64,000 bases of DNA from Clostridiaceae bacterium (GCA_018432235.1 JAHDLO010000004.1:1-64000), one strand, 5' to 3'. Counted from the stretch's first letter, positions 26,437 through 34,485 are shown. Notes: generated by a model from the sequence alone, not told the origin. Translations and numbers: made by a program.

Positions 26437-27522
26437 TTATGGAGACAGTAAGAAAGAAAATTTACTACCTTTTCCCAACGCACTTTCGACCCAAACCTCT
26501 CCTCCATGGAGTTGGATCAATTCCCGAACAATGGCAAGGCCTAAACCTGTTCCGCCCAAATTTCTTGAACGGGATTGGTCGACCCGATAAAAACGATCAA
26601 AAACTCGGTCTAATTGCTCCTTTGGAATTCCTGTTCCGGTATCTTCAACAGAAACAATTATACCCCTCTTAAAGTCATTTTTGACTTCTACCGTGATCCT
26701 ACCTCCATCAGGCGTATGGCGAATGGCATTACTCAGTAAGTTATGCATCACCTGACTAATTCGATGCTGATCTATTTTTATATTAGGTATAACTTGATCA
26801 AAAGAGTACTCTAAAGTAACTCCTTTCTTTTGCGCCAAAATAGCAGCTTCATTTACAATTCTAGAAAGAAACGTTTTAAGATCTGTTTCCTGCTTTTTAA
26901 GTTTGAGCTGTCTATTTGCAGCTAATGAAAGGTCTCTTAAATCCGTTATCAGTTGGCTTAAGAGTAAAAGCTCTTTTTCAATTGATTCCAGTTCATCACC
27001 AGATGGTGGAACCATGCCATCCTGTATAGCCTCAAGACGGCAGCGAGCCACCGTAAGGGGATGGCGCAGTTCATGTACAATATCAGCATAAAAAGCTCTT
27101 CGATGTTTTTCTGCCTGGTCTAATGACGCAGCCATAATATTAAAACTTTGAGCTAATTTTCCAATTTCATCTTCAGATTCAATCCAAACTCTTTCACTTA
27201 AGTTACCCTTTGCAATCCGCTCTGTAGCTTTAGATAACTTTTTGATTGGCCTGGTTATAAGTAGAACCACAAAATAACCGGATAGAGAAGAAATAACTAT
27301 TGAAGCCAAGCCAGCAACAATAAAAGAAATGTTTAAAGCCTGAAAAAATTGATCTGCAGACCCTCCTCTGAAAGGAGGCATTTGTCTCATCATAGATTCA
27401 CCCGGAAAATAAGATCTCAGCAAAAACTCAAAAATTCCCTTTGAAAGAATCACCATAATACTCATGGAAAGAAAAGAAACGATGAAAAAAGCGATAGTTA
27501 ATTTTTTCGATAAACTATTCAT
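26437..27522 (-). CDS. Sensor histidine kinase (HAMP, HisKA, HATPase)
   Basis: 361 residues. Two N-terminal membrane helices (about 7-30 and 65-90) flank a short external loop with PGESMMRQMPPFRGG. HAMP follows, then HisKA with the phosphate-accepting His in DIVHELRHPLTV, and HATPase_c with N box HNLLSNAIRHTPDGG, DTGTGIP and GGTGLGLAI. The start overlaps the response regulator stop by 4 bp. The small Met-containing sensor loop would suit metal or membrane stress sensing (inference). Confidence 0.93.
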   Translation of the reverse strand: MNSLSKKLTIAFFIVSFLSMSIMVILSKGIFEFLLRSYFPGESMMRQMPPFRGGSADQFFQALNISFIVAGLASIVISSLSGYFVVLLITRPIKKLSKATERIAKGNLSERVWIESEDEIGKLAQSFNIMAASLDQAEKHRRAFYADIVHELRHPLTVARCRLEAIQDGMVPPSGDELESIEKELLLLSQLITDLRDLSLAANRQLKLKKQETDLKTFLSRIVNEAAILAQKKGVTLEYSFDQVIPNIKIDQHRISQVMHNLLSNAIRHTPDGGRITVEVKNDFKRGIIVSVEDTGTGIPKEQLDRVFDRFYRVDQSRSRNLGGTGLGLAIVRELIQLHGGEVWVESALGKGSKFSFLLSP

Positions 27523-28214
27523 AATCCCAGCCTCTTAAACTGATATCCTACACCTTTGACAGTCAGGATATATCTTGGTTTTTGTGGATTTTCCTCAAGT
27601 TTCGATCTTATATTTTTAATGTGGCTGTCCAGTGTTCTATCATACCCTTCATATGAATAGCCATATATAGCTTCGATGATTTGATCGCGGGTTAGAACCT
27701 GCCCGGCATTTTCCATGAGTACTTCTAATAATTTAAACTCTGTAGGGGTAAGCTTTATTTCATTGCCCTTTTCCCAAACACCCATAGACTTTCGCTCAAT
27801 AACAAGATCGTCTACCATTAAACGATCTTGTTTAATTTGTGGCGACAATGCTCGTCTCAGCAACACTTTAACCCTGGCGACTACTTCCCGAATACTAAAA
27901 GGCTTTGTGATATAATCGTCTGCTCCCGTTTCTAAACCTGTTAATTTATCTTCCTCCTCATCCCTGGCAGTCACCATAATAATCGGTACATCTGAGCGGG
28001 AACGAAAGTTTCTGCAAACTTTTATTCCATCTTCCCCGGGCAAATTCAGATCAAGCAGGACTAAAATAGGTTTAACTTCATCAAAAATTTTAATTGCCTC
28101 ATTTCCATTACCAATAATTTCAACGTTAAATCCTTCCTTTACAAGGTACATTTTTAATGTTTCTGCAATGGTTGGTTCATCTTCCACAATCAGAATAGTA
28201 TTTTCTTTCATCAT
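27519..28214 (-). CDS. OmpR/PhoB-type response regulator
   Basis: 231 residues from ATG 28214 (minus strand), with GGAGGGA upstream. Receiver domain with acidic pocket (IVEDEP), phosphorylated Asp in LVLLDLNLPGEDG, and Lys in ITKPF. The C-terminal winged helix has KLTPTEFKLLEVLMENAGQV and GYDRTLDSHIKNIRSKLEE. First gene of the minus-strand operon RR-HK, with the SHOCT gene about 80 bp beyond. Confidence 0.93.
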   Translation of the reverse strand: MMKENTILIVEDEPTIAETLKMYLVKEGFNVEIIGNGNEAIKIFDEVKPILVLLDLNLPGEDGIKVCRNFRSRSDVPIIMVTARDEEEDKLTGLETGADDYITKPFSIREVVARVKVLLRRALSPQIKQDRLMVDDLVIERKSMGVWEKGNEIKLTPTEFKLLEVLMENAGQVLTRDQIIEAIYGYSYEGYDRTLDSHIKNIRSKLEENPQKPRYILTVKGVGYQFKRLGL

Positions 28215-28692
28215 CGTTAAACTCCCTCCAATCACAGCCAGGAAATATTTTGTTAAATCTTATTAAATCTTATTTTAATTATTTTAATTTGTACTCATTT
28301 ATCTATCTGAATTTTAGCTTTCCAATCTAATTCTATCATTTTAATATGGATTAATTATGAATATTTATTCTAATTATTCTTTAACATTGTATTTTTTGAT
28401 GAAAAGTGCGATATTGTGTCCATCAATTGATGAAAAAGATCATTTATGTCCAAGGTAGGGGTCAGTTCAGAGAGAACTAGAGGGTGTCAAGGATGGGTGT
28501 TAGGGGACGGGGTTATCGGTAACTCTGAGAATAGAAGTAAAGTTGTCAACAACCCTGTCCCTACGACATGACGTTGGTTCCTTGGTTCCGCTTTAAATTT
28601 TTATTGTATTATATCTCACGCTTCCTGTGAAATATAGCACAGTTTTTCATAAAATAAGCAAAGCCTTCCCAAAAATAGAAGGGAAAACATCT
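28215..28692. other. Divergent control region with a long hairpin repeat
   Basis: Separates the response-regulator operon from the SigL-type promoter. 28502-28562 contains an imperfect inverted repeat, GGGGACGGGGTT (28503-28514) with AACCCTGTCCCT (28551-28562). It looks like the palindromic repeat elements scattered in clostridial genomes. AT-rich direct repeats (TTATTAAATCTTATT) lie near 28257. Enhancer sites for a SigL activator would be expected here, but I could not define them. Confidence 0.4.
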
Positions 28693-28708
28693 TGGCACAG
28701 TATTTGCA
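28693..28708 (+). promoter_or_regulatory. Sigma-54 (SigL) promoter, perfect -24/-12
   Basis: TGGCACAGTATTTGCA matches the consensus TGGCAC-R-N4-TTGC-W at every fixed position. It lies 30 bp before the start codon of the secreted protein at 28738. Transcription would need RpoN and an enhancer-binding activator. Confidence 0.8.
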
Positions 28709-28737
28709 TTTTAAAAGAGAAAGAGGAGGTGAGATTT

Positions 28738-29040
28738 ATGAAAAAAGGAATTGCATTAACATTAATCGCAGTATTGGTATTGGCATTAGGTTTAGTTGTT
28801 TATGCCGATAGCAATAACGAGGTACCTAACTGGTTTGTTGACATGATCCAGTGGAAAAAAGATCAAGTAGATAAGGGTGTATCAGAAGGTGTAATTACAA
28901 CGGAAGAAGCCTTCTACTTGAAGAATCGTAGCAACAACATGGAAAGGTATTATAATGAAAACGGCTTTGATTATAATGTTCGTTATGATGTTTGTACTCC
29001 TAACGATAGTCAAGGTTGTCATGGAAATTCTTCTAACTAA
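28738..29040 (+). CDS. Small secreted protein under sigma-54 promoter
   Basis: 100 residues from ATG 28738 (AGAGGAGGTGAG). Signal peptide MKKGIALTLIAVLVLALGLV cut near VYADS, then a DUF2680-like helical segment (DMIQWKKDQVDKGVSEGVI, TTEEAFYL). It stops at TAA 29038-29040. The same frame goes on with 23 sense codons, ending in GFRPVRGMMGRFY before TAA 29110-29112. The Arg/Gly/Met ending is like that of the DUF2680 gene at 24.4 kb. Either a nonsense change shortened a longer protein or the tail is chance. Confidence 0.7.
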   Translation: MKKGIALTLIAVLVLALGLVVYADSNNEVPNWFVDMIQWKKDQVDKGVSEGVITTEEAFYLKNRSNNMERYYNENGFDYNVRYDVCTPNDSQGCHGNSSN

Positions 29041-29144
29041 TATGATGCCCAACAAACAACGAACAATCAAGGTTTTAGACCTGTTAGAGGGATGATGGGA
29101 AGGTTTTATTAAAATTTAGATTTATCAAATATAGTAAACAAGAA

Positions 29145-29184
29145 GACGATCATTTTGATTTACTCAAAAATCAAAATGATCGTC
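29145..29184 (+). terminator. Strong hairpin terminator
   Basis: GACGATCATTTTGATT (29145-29160) pairs perfectly with AATCAAAATGATCGTC (29169-29184), 8-nt loop, followed by CTTATATT. Confidence 0.7.
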
Positions 29185-29435
29185 CTTATATTCACAATAG
29201 AATCAGTACGCGTACCTTAGCCAATTTATTTTACAAAACTTATGGATTCAAGATGAGTTTAGTCCAATTTATTTTTTGTAGAACTTTGTTTAGTTCTAAT
29301 TTTGTAAATTTTACAATATAACCGCAAATACTATTATAGGGGTGCGAAAATGATTCACGAAAACTGCAATATAAAAACGAAAGGTATTCTCTATTTTGGT
29401 AGAAGACCTTTCTCATTTTATTACATAAATTATAA
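29185..29435. other. AT-rich gap before the mercury locus
   Basis: No gene with a ribosome binding site. The first mer promoter starts at its right end. Confidence 0.35.
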
Positions 29436-29498
29436 TTGAATTTGTCTATGGTTCGTGATATCATAAACATATAAACAATTGTTTATATGTTTATGATA
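29436..29498 (+). promoter_or_regulatory. mer promoter 1 with 40-bp perfect palindromic operator
   Basis: -35 TTGAAT (29436-29441), 17-bp spacer, -10 TATCAT (29459-29464). A perfect palindrome with 20-bp arms (29459-29498, centre AACAATTGTT) begins at the -10 box. Nearly the same unit recurs at 31812-31874 before merT with identical spacing. A repressor bound here would block RNA polymerase. The ArsR-type gene at 32.7 kb is the obvious candidate. Confidence 0.85.
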
Positions 29499-29521
29499 AT
29501 GTGCAAGGAGGTTAAAATAAA

Positions 29522-30019
29522 ATGGAAGAATGATGCTATCGTAATAACGAAACTAGGGAAGCGATAATTACTGCTGAAGGCAAAGAAAAACTCTGTCCCA
29601 AGTGTGGGCAGGAAGGACAAAAAGTAGAAAACATAACCGTAAAAAGCTTGGTGGTAGATGGCTTGGCTGACCAGGTTGGCGAGAAGGATTATTTTCTCTG
29701 CACCACTCCAAATGGTGAGATAGTCTACTACAACAACAATACAGGCAAGAATTTTCTCAAAGAAAATGTCAAAGTCCGGGTGTGGTTTAAGGAGACTGAG
29801 GACCCCATTCCGGTCTGCTACTGTGCTGGTGTGACTGAAAAGCAAATTAGGGAAGAGATTTTAGTTAAAAAACGGGCTAAAAATCTTAAGGATATTCAGC
29901 AGTATGCCGGAGCTATGACTGGAGGACATTGTAAATATACCAATCCTGTCGGTAAATGCTGTGGGAGAGTAGTCAACGGGGTTATAAAAAAGACCCTAGA
30001 AGAACTGGAAAAACGATGA
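29522..30019 (+). CDS. CopZ-type Zn/[2Fe-2S] protein with N-terminal Sec-Cys (selenoprotein)
   Basis: 165 residues from ATG 29522 (AAGGAGG upstream), reading TGA 29531-29533 as selenocysteine: M-E-E-U-C-Y. It resembles the N-terminal half of Archaeoglobus CopZ: a zinc-ribbon part (LCPKCGQEG) and a BFD-like [2Fe-2S] part with CYCAGVTEKQI and NPVGKCC. It lacks an HMA domain. The frame is open apart from this UGA, there is no other start with a ribosome binding site, and the residue next to U is Cys. First gene after mer promoter 1. It may bind Hg(II) at Sec-Cys or pass electrons. The exact role is unknown. Confidence 0.75.
29537..29566 (+). promoter_or_regulatory. Possible SECIS hairpin, first CopZ-like gene
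   Basis: TATCG (29537-29541) pairs with CGATA (29562-29566), beginning 4 nt after the UGA. The weakest of the four hairpins, and its loop needs folding to judge. Confidence 0.35.
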
Positions 30020-30210
30020 AAGATGTTGCTTGAACAGGTGATTATTTTAACCTGGTTGCTTTAAAGGTCTACTTAAAAAACATCATATAAAACCTAAAAC
30101 AGTGTTAGCAATCATAGGTTTACTATGTTGTAAAAGGTTAAGTAATGCCTAGGTATTGGGGCTTTCGTATTGTGATCTTACTACTAATCAAAAGAAAAAG
30201 AGGTGTTTAT
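30020..30210. other. Spacer between CopZ-like gene and lgt
   Basis: 190 bp without a gene. AACAGGT..ACCTGGTT near 30033-30056 forms a weak hairpin. No own promoter is evident, so lgt is probably read from mer promoter 1. Confidence 0.3.
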
Positions 30211-30996
30211 ATGTTTCCAGGTCCGGTACTTTTTAAAATTGGTTCTCTGCCTATTAATACACTTGGTGCGATGGTTGCTCTTGCGGCACTTATTGGAACG
30301 TGGATGCTTACCAAATCAGCCCAAAAGGAAGGCATCAATCCTGACTATATGGTTGACTTTGTTCTGTATGCTATGCTGGGGGGGATTATCGGGGCTAGAT
30401 TATGGTATGTAATTTTTATGTGGCAAAATTACGTAAGCAATCCACTGGAAATTTTCATGGTATGGATGGGTGGGCTGGCTATCCAAGGGGGCATCTTGGG
30501 AGGGACGCTATCCGGAATCCTGTTTGCAAAGAAGAAAAACCTGCCAATTTGGAAGTTGGCTGATATAGCTGCACCAGCTTTGATTCTTGGCATGGCAATA
30601 GGCCGCGTGGGCGATTTTCTAACCGGAGACGCTTATGGTATACCTAGCAGTTCCATCTTTGCTGTTACCTATCCACCTGGGACATATGCATATAATGTAT
30701 ATGGCAATGTCTCAATTTTGCCCATGGCGTTATTTGAAGCAGTAGGAGATATCGTTATCTTAGGAATCTTGCTTTGGTTAAAAAGGAAAAAAATTGTTGA
30801 AGGGTTTTCCTTCCTCCTGATGTTGTCGCTTTACTCTTTGTCCCGTTTTGTGATGGAGTTTTGGAGAGGAGATAGCTTACGTACTGTATTTGATCTAAAA
30901 GTTGCCCAGTTGACTGCTATAGCCACCATACTCATTGCTGTTGGTTTGATGATTTACAGAATTAAGCAAAGTAATGTCATGCAGAATAATACTTAA
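30211..30996 (+). CDS. lgt: Prolipoprotein diacylglyceryl transferase
   Basis: 261 residues from ATG 30211 (AAAGAGGTG). Seven membrane segments and the family's signatures: GGIIGARLWYVIF, GGLAIQGGILGG, and GRVGDFLTGDAYG at the place of the Lgt GRxGNFxNxE motif. Lgt adds diacylglycerol to the lipobox cysteine of prelipoproteins in the membrane. An extra copy here makes sense because the merP-like protein of the same locus has a lipobox. The Asp/Thr changes in the GRxGNF motif deserve note, but such variants occur. Confidence 0.9.
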   Translation: MFPGPVLFKIGSLPINTLGAMVALAALIGTWMLTKSAQKEGINPDYMVDFVLYAMLGGIIGARLWYVIFMWQNYVSNPLEIFMVWMGGLAIQGGILGGTLSGILFAKKKNLPIWKLADIAAPALILGMAIGRVGDFLTGDAYGIPSSSIFAVTYPPGTYAYNVYGNVSILPMALFEAVGDIVILGILLWLKRKKIVEGFSFLLMLSLYSLSRFVMEFWRGDSLRTVFDLKVAQLTAIATILIAVGLMIYRIKQSNVMQNNT

Positions 30997-31019
30997 GATG
31001 CAGTTAATTCCGGGAGGTC

Positions 31020-31738
31020 ATGAACATGAAAGAAAAACTTGAGGAAAAAGATATGAAAACTGAAATTCGCAACTCGCAACCAGACTTGAACAGTCGGATA
31101 AGGGAGAGGCAAGCTCCATAAGGTGGCTCTTCCGCCCGTTGTTACAAATGCTGGCAGAGGGTGAGCCCGTTACTGCTGAACACATCTCGACAGCAACAGG
31201 GAAACCCATCGAGGAAGTAAGGCAAGTTATCTCGACCCTGTCCAACGTGGAACTCGACGAACAGGACCGTGTTGTCGGTTACGGTCTCACTCTGGTTCCT
31301 ACCCCTCACCGCTTCGAGGTTGATGGGAAACAACTGTATGCGTGGTGCGCCCTTGACACGCTCATGTTTCCAGAACTTATTGGCCGCACAGTCCACATCG
31401 AGTCGCCTTGCCGCGGCACCGGTAAGCCCGTACGGTTGACGGTAGAACCGGGCCGCGTTGTAAGCGTGGAACCTTCCACGTCCGTTGTCTCAATAGTTAC
31501 GCCGGATGATATGTCCTCGATTCGCTCGGCCTTCTGTAATGAAGTCCATTTTTTCAGCTCGCCGAATGCCGCTCAAAACTGGCTTAATCAACACCCTGGG
31601 GCGAGTGTGTTGCCCGTAGGAGATGCCTTTGAACTAGGACACCTTCTAGGGATACGGTACGATGGATCTGGACTCTTGGGGACGGGAGTACGGTGCGAAG
31701 AATTAGGACATGTAGGTAAGTCTTGCTGTGATATTTAG
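31020..31738 (+). pseudogene. merB: Alkylmercury lyase merB with an apparent N-terminal frameshift
   Basis: ATG 31020 follows GGGAGG. The first about 14 codons ([15 protein letters not shown]) are in one frame. The rest continues one base back ([20 protein letters not shown], then [17 protein letters not shown]). Restoring one A at about 31063-31066 joins them. The MerB core is clear: [17 protein letters not shown] holds the catalytic Cys and Asp, and [10 protein letters not shown] the second Cys. MerB cleaves C-Hg bonds and hands Hg(II) to MerA. As read, only a start at TTG 31139 without ribosome binding site would remain. The stretch is much richer in GC than its neighbours, a sign of separate origin. 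Confidence 0.75.
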
Positions 31739-31811
31739 TCTTAAGTAGCCATTCATTGAAAAGCTCAGCCTTACAGCCGATGTATCCCTTACTTTACAAC
31801 TTAAATTTTAA

Positions 31812-31874
31812 TTGAATTTGAAAATGTCTTATGTTATCATAAATATATCAACAATTGTTTATATGTTTATGATA
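31812..31874 (+). promoter_or_regulatory. mer promoter 2 with near-identical palindromic operator
   Basis: -35 TTGAAT (31812-31817), 17-bp spacer, -10 TATCAT (31835-31840). The 40-bp palindrome 31835-31874 has two mismatches and shares its right half with the operator at 29459-29498. It drives merT-merP-arsR-merA-copZ-like. Confidence 0.85.
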
Positions 31875-31894
31875 ATGTACAAGGAGGTCAATCG

Positions 31895-32200
31895 ATGAAG
31901 GAAAAAATATTGAGTATTGGATCAACTATCTCATCTTTTTTGGCAGCTATTTGTTGAATTGGTGTAACGTTGTTTACATCCCTCGGTCTGAGTGGATTAG
32001 GACTTGCTGTTGTATCAACCATTTCACCCTATAGAAATGTTTTTATAGTACTTACTATCGTTATGCTAGGATCAGCTCATTACTTTATGGCAAAAAATAA
32101 TTCAAAGTCCAAAAGTACGCAAATATTTCTATGGCTTGCCACAATATTATCTGTAGGTTTTATCATTTATTCCTCTTTCTTCGGAAATAAAACATATTGA
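31895..32200 (+). CDS. merT: Mercuric transport protein MerT with Cys-Sec pair (selenoprotein)
   Basis: 101 residues from ATG 31895 (AAGGAGGTC), reading TGA 31955-31957 as selenocysteine at residue 21. The first helix reads SFLAAICUIGVTLF, where MerT has the vicinal Cys-Cys of LxxxCCxG. The later part has GLGLAVVSTISPYRNVFI and two more helices, ending at the normal MerT length. MerT carries Hg(II) through the membrane via this pair (family knowledge). A SECIS-like hairpin with loop GGUCU follows the UGA. Without recoding, no start codon with a ribosome binding site serves the rest. Confidence 0.88.
31978..31997 (+). promoter_or_regulatory. SECIS-like hairpin in merT, loop GGUCU
   Basis: ATCC-CTC (31978-31984), loop GGTCT (31985-31989), GAG-T-GGAT (31990-31997, one bulged T). 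Seven base pairs. The loop begins 28 nt after the UGA and equals the GGUCU apical loop recognised by SelB in E. coli fdhF. Confidence 0.75.
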
Positions 32201-32245
32201 CTATAAACTAAAAAATTAGAAAATTTAGGAAAGGAGAAAGAAGAA

Positions 32246-32611
32246 ATGATGAAACGCTCAACAATGGTAATACTATCTTTGGTTTTATTGTTATTGTTTG
32301 TAACAGGCTGTAGTGCAATAGAACAAGATTCTTCAAAGTCAATTGAAGTAAAGAATAATAATCTTTCAGAAATAGAAAACTCAAAAGAAAATGGAGAATA
32401 TGTTCGTAAAGATTTTAGCATAACAGGTTTTACTTGAGCCAGTTGTGCTGACACTGCGCAAGCAGCACTGTCTGGGTTGGATGGTGTAAAAACTGTTACT
32501 GTAGAAATCTCAGGGGAAACGGTTATTGTCTATGATGCCAATAAAGTTAATATGGACATTATCAAAGAAACACTGAAAAAATATCGTTATGGCGTAAGAG
32601 AAATTCAGTAA
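32246..32611 (+). CDS. merP: MerP-type Hg-binding lipoprotein with Sec-x-x-Cys (selenoprotein)
   Basis: 121 residues from ATG 32246 (GGAAAGGAG), reading TGA 32435-32437 as selenocysteine at residue 64. Lipoprotein signal with lipobox VTGC (lipid Cys near residue 23), a polar linker, then an HMA domain beginning DFSITGFTUASCADTAQAAL. MerP has GMTCxxC here, so U replaces the first metal-binding Cys. The domain ends in LKKYRYGVREIQ as usual. Anchored outside the membrane, it would catch Hg(II) and give it to MerT. The lgt gene upstream could process it. Confidence 0.88.
32439..32475 (+). promoter_or_regulatory. SECIS-like hairpin in merP
   Basis: CCAG (32439-32442) with CTGG (32472-32475) and GTGCTG (32445-32450) with CAGCAC (32463-32468). 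An alternative upper stem is CTGC-GCAA-GCAG (32454-32465), whose loop begins with G 21 nt after the UGA. Both folds are close behind the UGA. Confidence 0.6.
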
Positions 32612-32702
32612 TCTGTCCATAAAAAATAAACATATCCCCAAAACTTTTTATAACGGACGATGATGAAAAAATATTATGAAATCTCTTTTCAGGAGGTATT
32701 CT

Positions 32703-33056
32703 ATGCAATTTACAGATGAACAAATTGAAGTATATACCAAATTCTTTCATGGATTATCAAATCCTACTCGATATCGCATTATACTTTCTTTAATAGATGG
32801 CCCCAAAAATGTAGGTGAATTGGCAGAAGATGTTGGATGCTCTCAAAGTCTTATATCGATGCAGTTAAAATGTTTGAAATGGTGCAATTATGTGAAATCA
32901 ATAAAGGATGGAAAAAATATTTATTATTCAATATCAGATGAAAGAATTATAGGTCTTATTAAACTTGGACAATCTATTACAGAAGGAAATACAGATAGAA
33001 TATGCACGTGTGAAGTTCTAAAAAATGAAAAACACAGTGAAAACGAGGAGGGATAA
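32703..33056 (+). CDS. ArsR family regulator of the mer locus
   Basis: 117 residues from ATG 32703 (AGGAGG). Winged helix with LSNPTRYRIILSLIDGPKNV, recognition helix GCSQSLISMQLKCLKWCNYV, and cysteines in KCLKWC and RICTCEV. ArsR-type, not MerR-type, regulators control mer operons in some Gram-positive bacteria. It probably binds the palindromes at 29459 and 31835 and lets go when Hg(II) is present. Stop overlaps the merA region by a few bases from its start. Confidence 0.85.
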   Translation: MQFTDEQIEVYTKFFHGLSNPTRYRIILSLIDGPKNVGELAEDVGCSQSLISMQLKCLKWCNYVKSIKDGKNIYYSISDERIIGLIKLGQSITEGNTDRICTCEVLKNEKHSENEEG

Positions 33057-33057
33057 A

Positions 33058-34485
33058 ATGAATGATTGTTGTTCTTTAGACAATACGAAAGCTTTTGATT
33101 TGATGATTATTGGAGGTGGCTCAGCGGGTTTTGCTGCAGCAATTAAAGCTTCTCAGTTAAATAAGAAGGTGGCTATTGTTGAAAGTGGTGTAATTGGAGG
33201 AACCTGCTTAAATGTAGGATGTGTGCCAACCAAAAACCTGCTAAGAGCAGCAGAAATATATCACTATGGAAAAGAGAATCCTTTTGATGGCCTTCATATG
33301 GAACAAGGAAGTCTGGATTTTAAAGAGATTATTAGACAAAAAAATGATCTCCTTGCAGAATTAAGAAAAACAAAATATATCGATATCTACGAGAGTGATA
33401 AAAACATTACCTTACTTGAAGGAAGGGTAGAATTTATTAATCAAGATACCCTTCAGATAAATGAGAAACAATACAAGGCTCCTAAATATATAATTACAAC
33501 GGGCTCAAGGTCTTCTGCTGCTAAAATTGAAGGTTTAGAAAGCGTAAAATACTTAACGAATATTGAAATTATGGAACTAGATAAATTGCCTGAGACATTA
33601 GTTATCATAGGCGGTGGATGGATAGCTGTTGAATTTGCTCAAATGTTTGCAAGATTTGGCTCTAAAGTTACGATGCTGCAAAGAAGCGGAAGAATCGTAA
33701 AAAATGAAGAACCGGAAATTTCAGAAGCATTAGAAAAAGCACTAAGGAATGAAGGCATACATATTATTATGGACCTTTCATTTCAAAAAGTGTATGAAGA
33801 AAACAATAGGAAATATGTAACTATTATGAAAGACGGAAATGAACAGACTTTTGAAGGAGACCAATTATTAGTAGCTACAGGTAGAGTTCCGAACTCTGAT
33901 AATATGGGTCTGGAAAAAGCTGGGGTAAAAGTAGATGAAAAAGGTTTTATAAAGGTTAATGAATATTTACAGACATCAAACCCCAATATTTATGCAGCTG
34001 GTGATGTTATTGGCAACTACATGCTTGTTACGGTAGATGCCCATGAAGGTTCAGTTGCAGGTGAAAATGCGATTCAGAATAACATAAGAACACCAAATTA
34101 CAAAGCAGTCCCCCATGCCATATTTACCAGCCCCCAAGTGGCATCTGTTGGATTAAAGGAAAATGATGCTATAGAATTAGGATTTGAAGTGGACAGCAGG
34201 ATTTTAGATATGACAATGGTCCCTAAAGCGGCTGCTATTAGAAATACCCAAGGCTTTGTAAAGATGATCATAGACAAAAATTCTAAAAAGGTTTTAGGGG
34301 TTCATGCTATAGGTGAGTCAGCAGCTGATATGATCCATGAGGCAGCTTTAGCTATTCAATTTAGTCTTACAAGTATGGATATATCGAATACCATACATGT
34401 ATATCCTACCATGTCTGAAGCCATAAAACTTGCTGCCCAATCCTTTGAAAAGGATATGAAAAAACTTAGCTGTTGTGCTGAATAA
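33058..34485 (+). CDS. merA: Mercuric reductase MerA (no HMA domain)
   Basis: 475 residues from ATG 33058 (GAGGAGGGATAA). It starts MNDCCSL, a Cys pair in place of an HMA domain. FAD motif MIIGGGSAGFAAAI, redox-active GGTCLNVGCVPTK (about 48-60), NADPH region VIIGGGWIAVEFAQMFARFG, and the C-terminal dimer domain. The end KKLSCCAE is the vicinal Cys pair that passes Hg(II) to the active site of the partner subunit, the mark of MerA versus other flavin reductases. Reduces Hg(II) to Hg(0) in the cytoplasm. Confidence 0.95.
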   Translation: MNDCCSLDNTKAFDLMIIGGGSAGFAAAIKASQLNKKVAIVESGVIGGTCLNVGCVPTKNLLRAAEIYHYGKENPFDGLHMEQGSLDFKEIIRQKNDLLAELRKTKYIDIYESDKNITLLEGRVEFINQDTLQINEKQYKAPKYIITTGSRSSAAKIEGLESVKYLTNIEIMELDKLPETLVIIGGGWIAVEFAQMFARFGSKVTMLQRSGRIVKNEEPEISEALEKALRNEGIHIIMDLSFQKVYEENNRKYVTIMKDGNEQTFEGDQLLVATGRVPNSDNMGLEKAGVKVDEKGFIKVNEYLQTSNPNIYAAGDVIGNYMLVTVDAHEGSVAGENAIQNNIRTPNYKAVPHAIFTSPQVASVGLKENDAIELGFEVDSRILDMTMVPKAAAIRNTQGFVKMIIDKNSKKVLGVHAIGESAADMIHEAALAIQFSLTSMDISNTIHVYPTMSEAIKLAAQSFEKDMKKLSCCAE

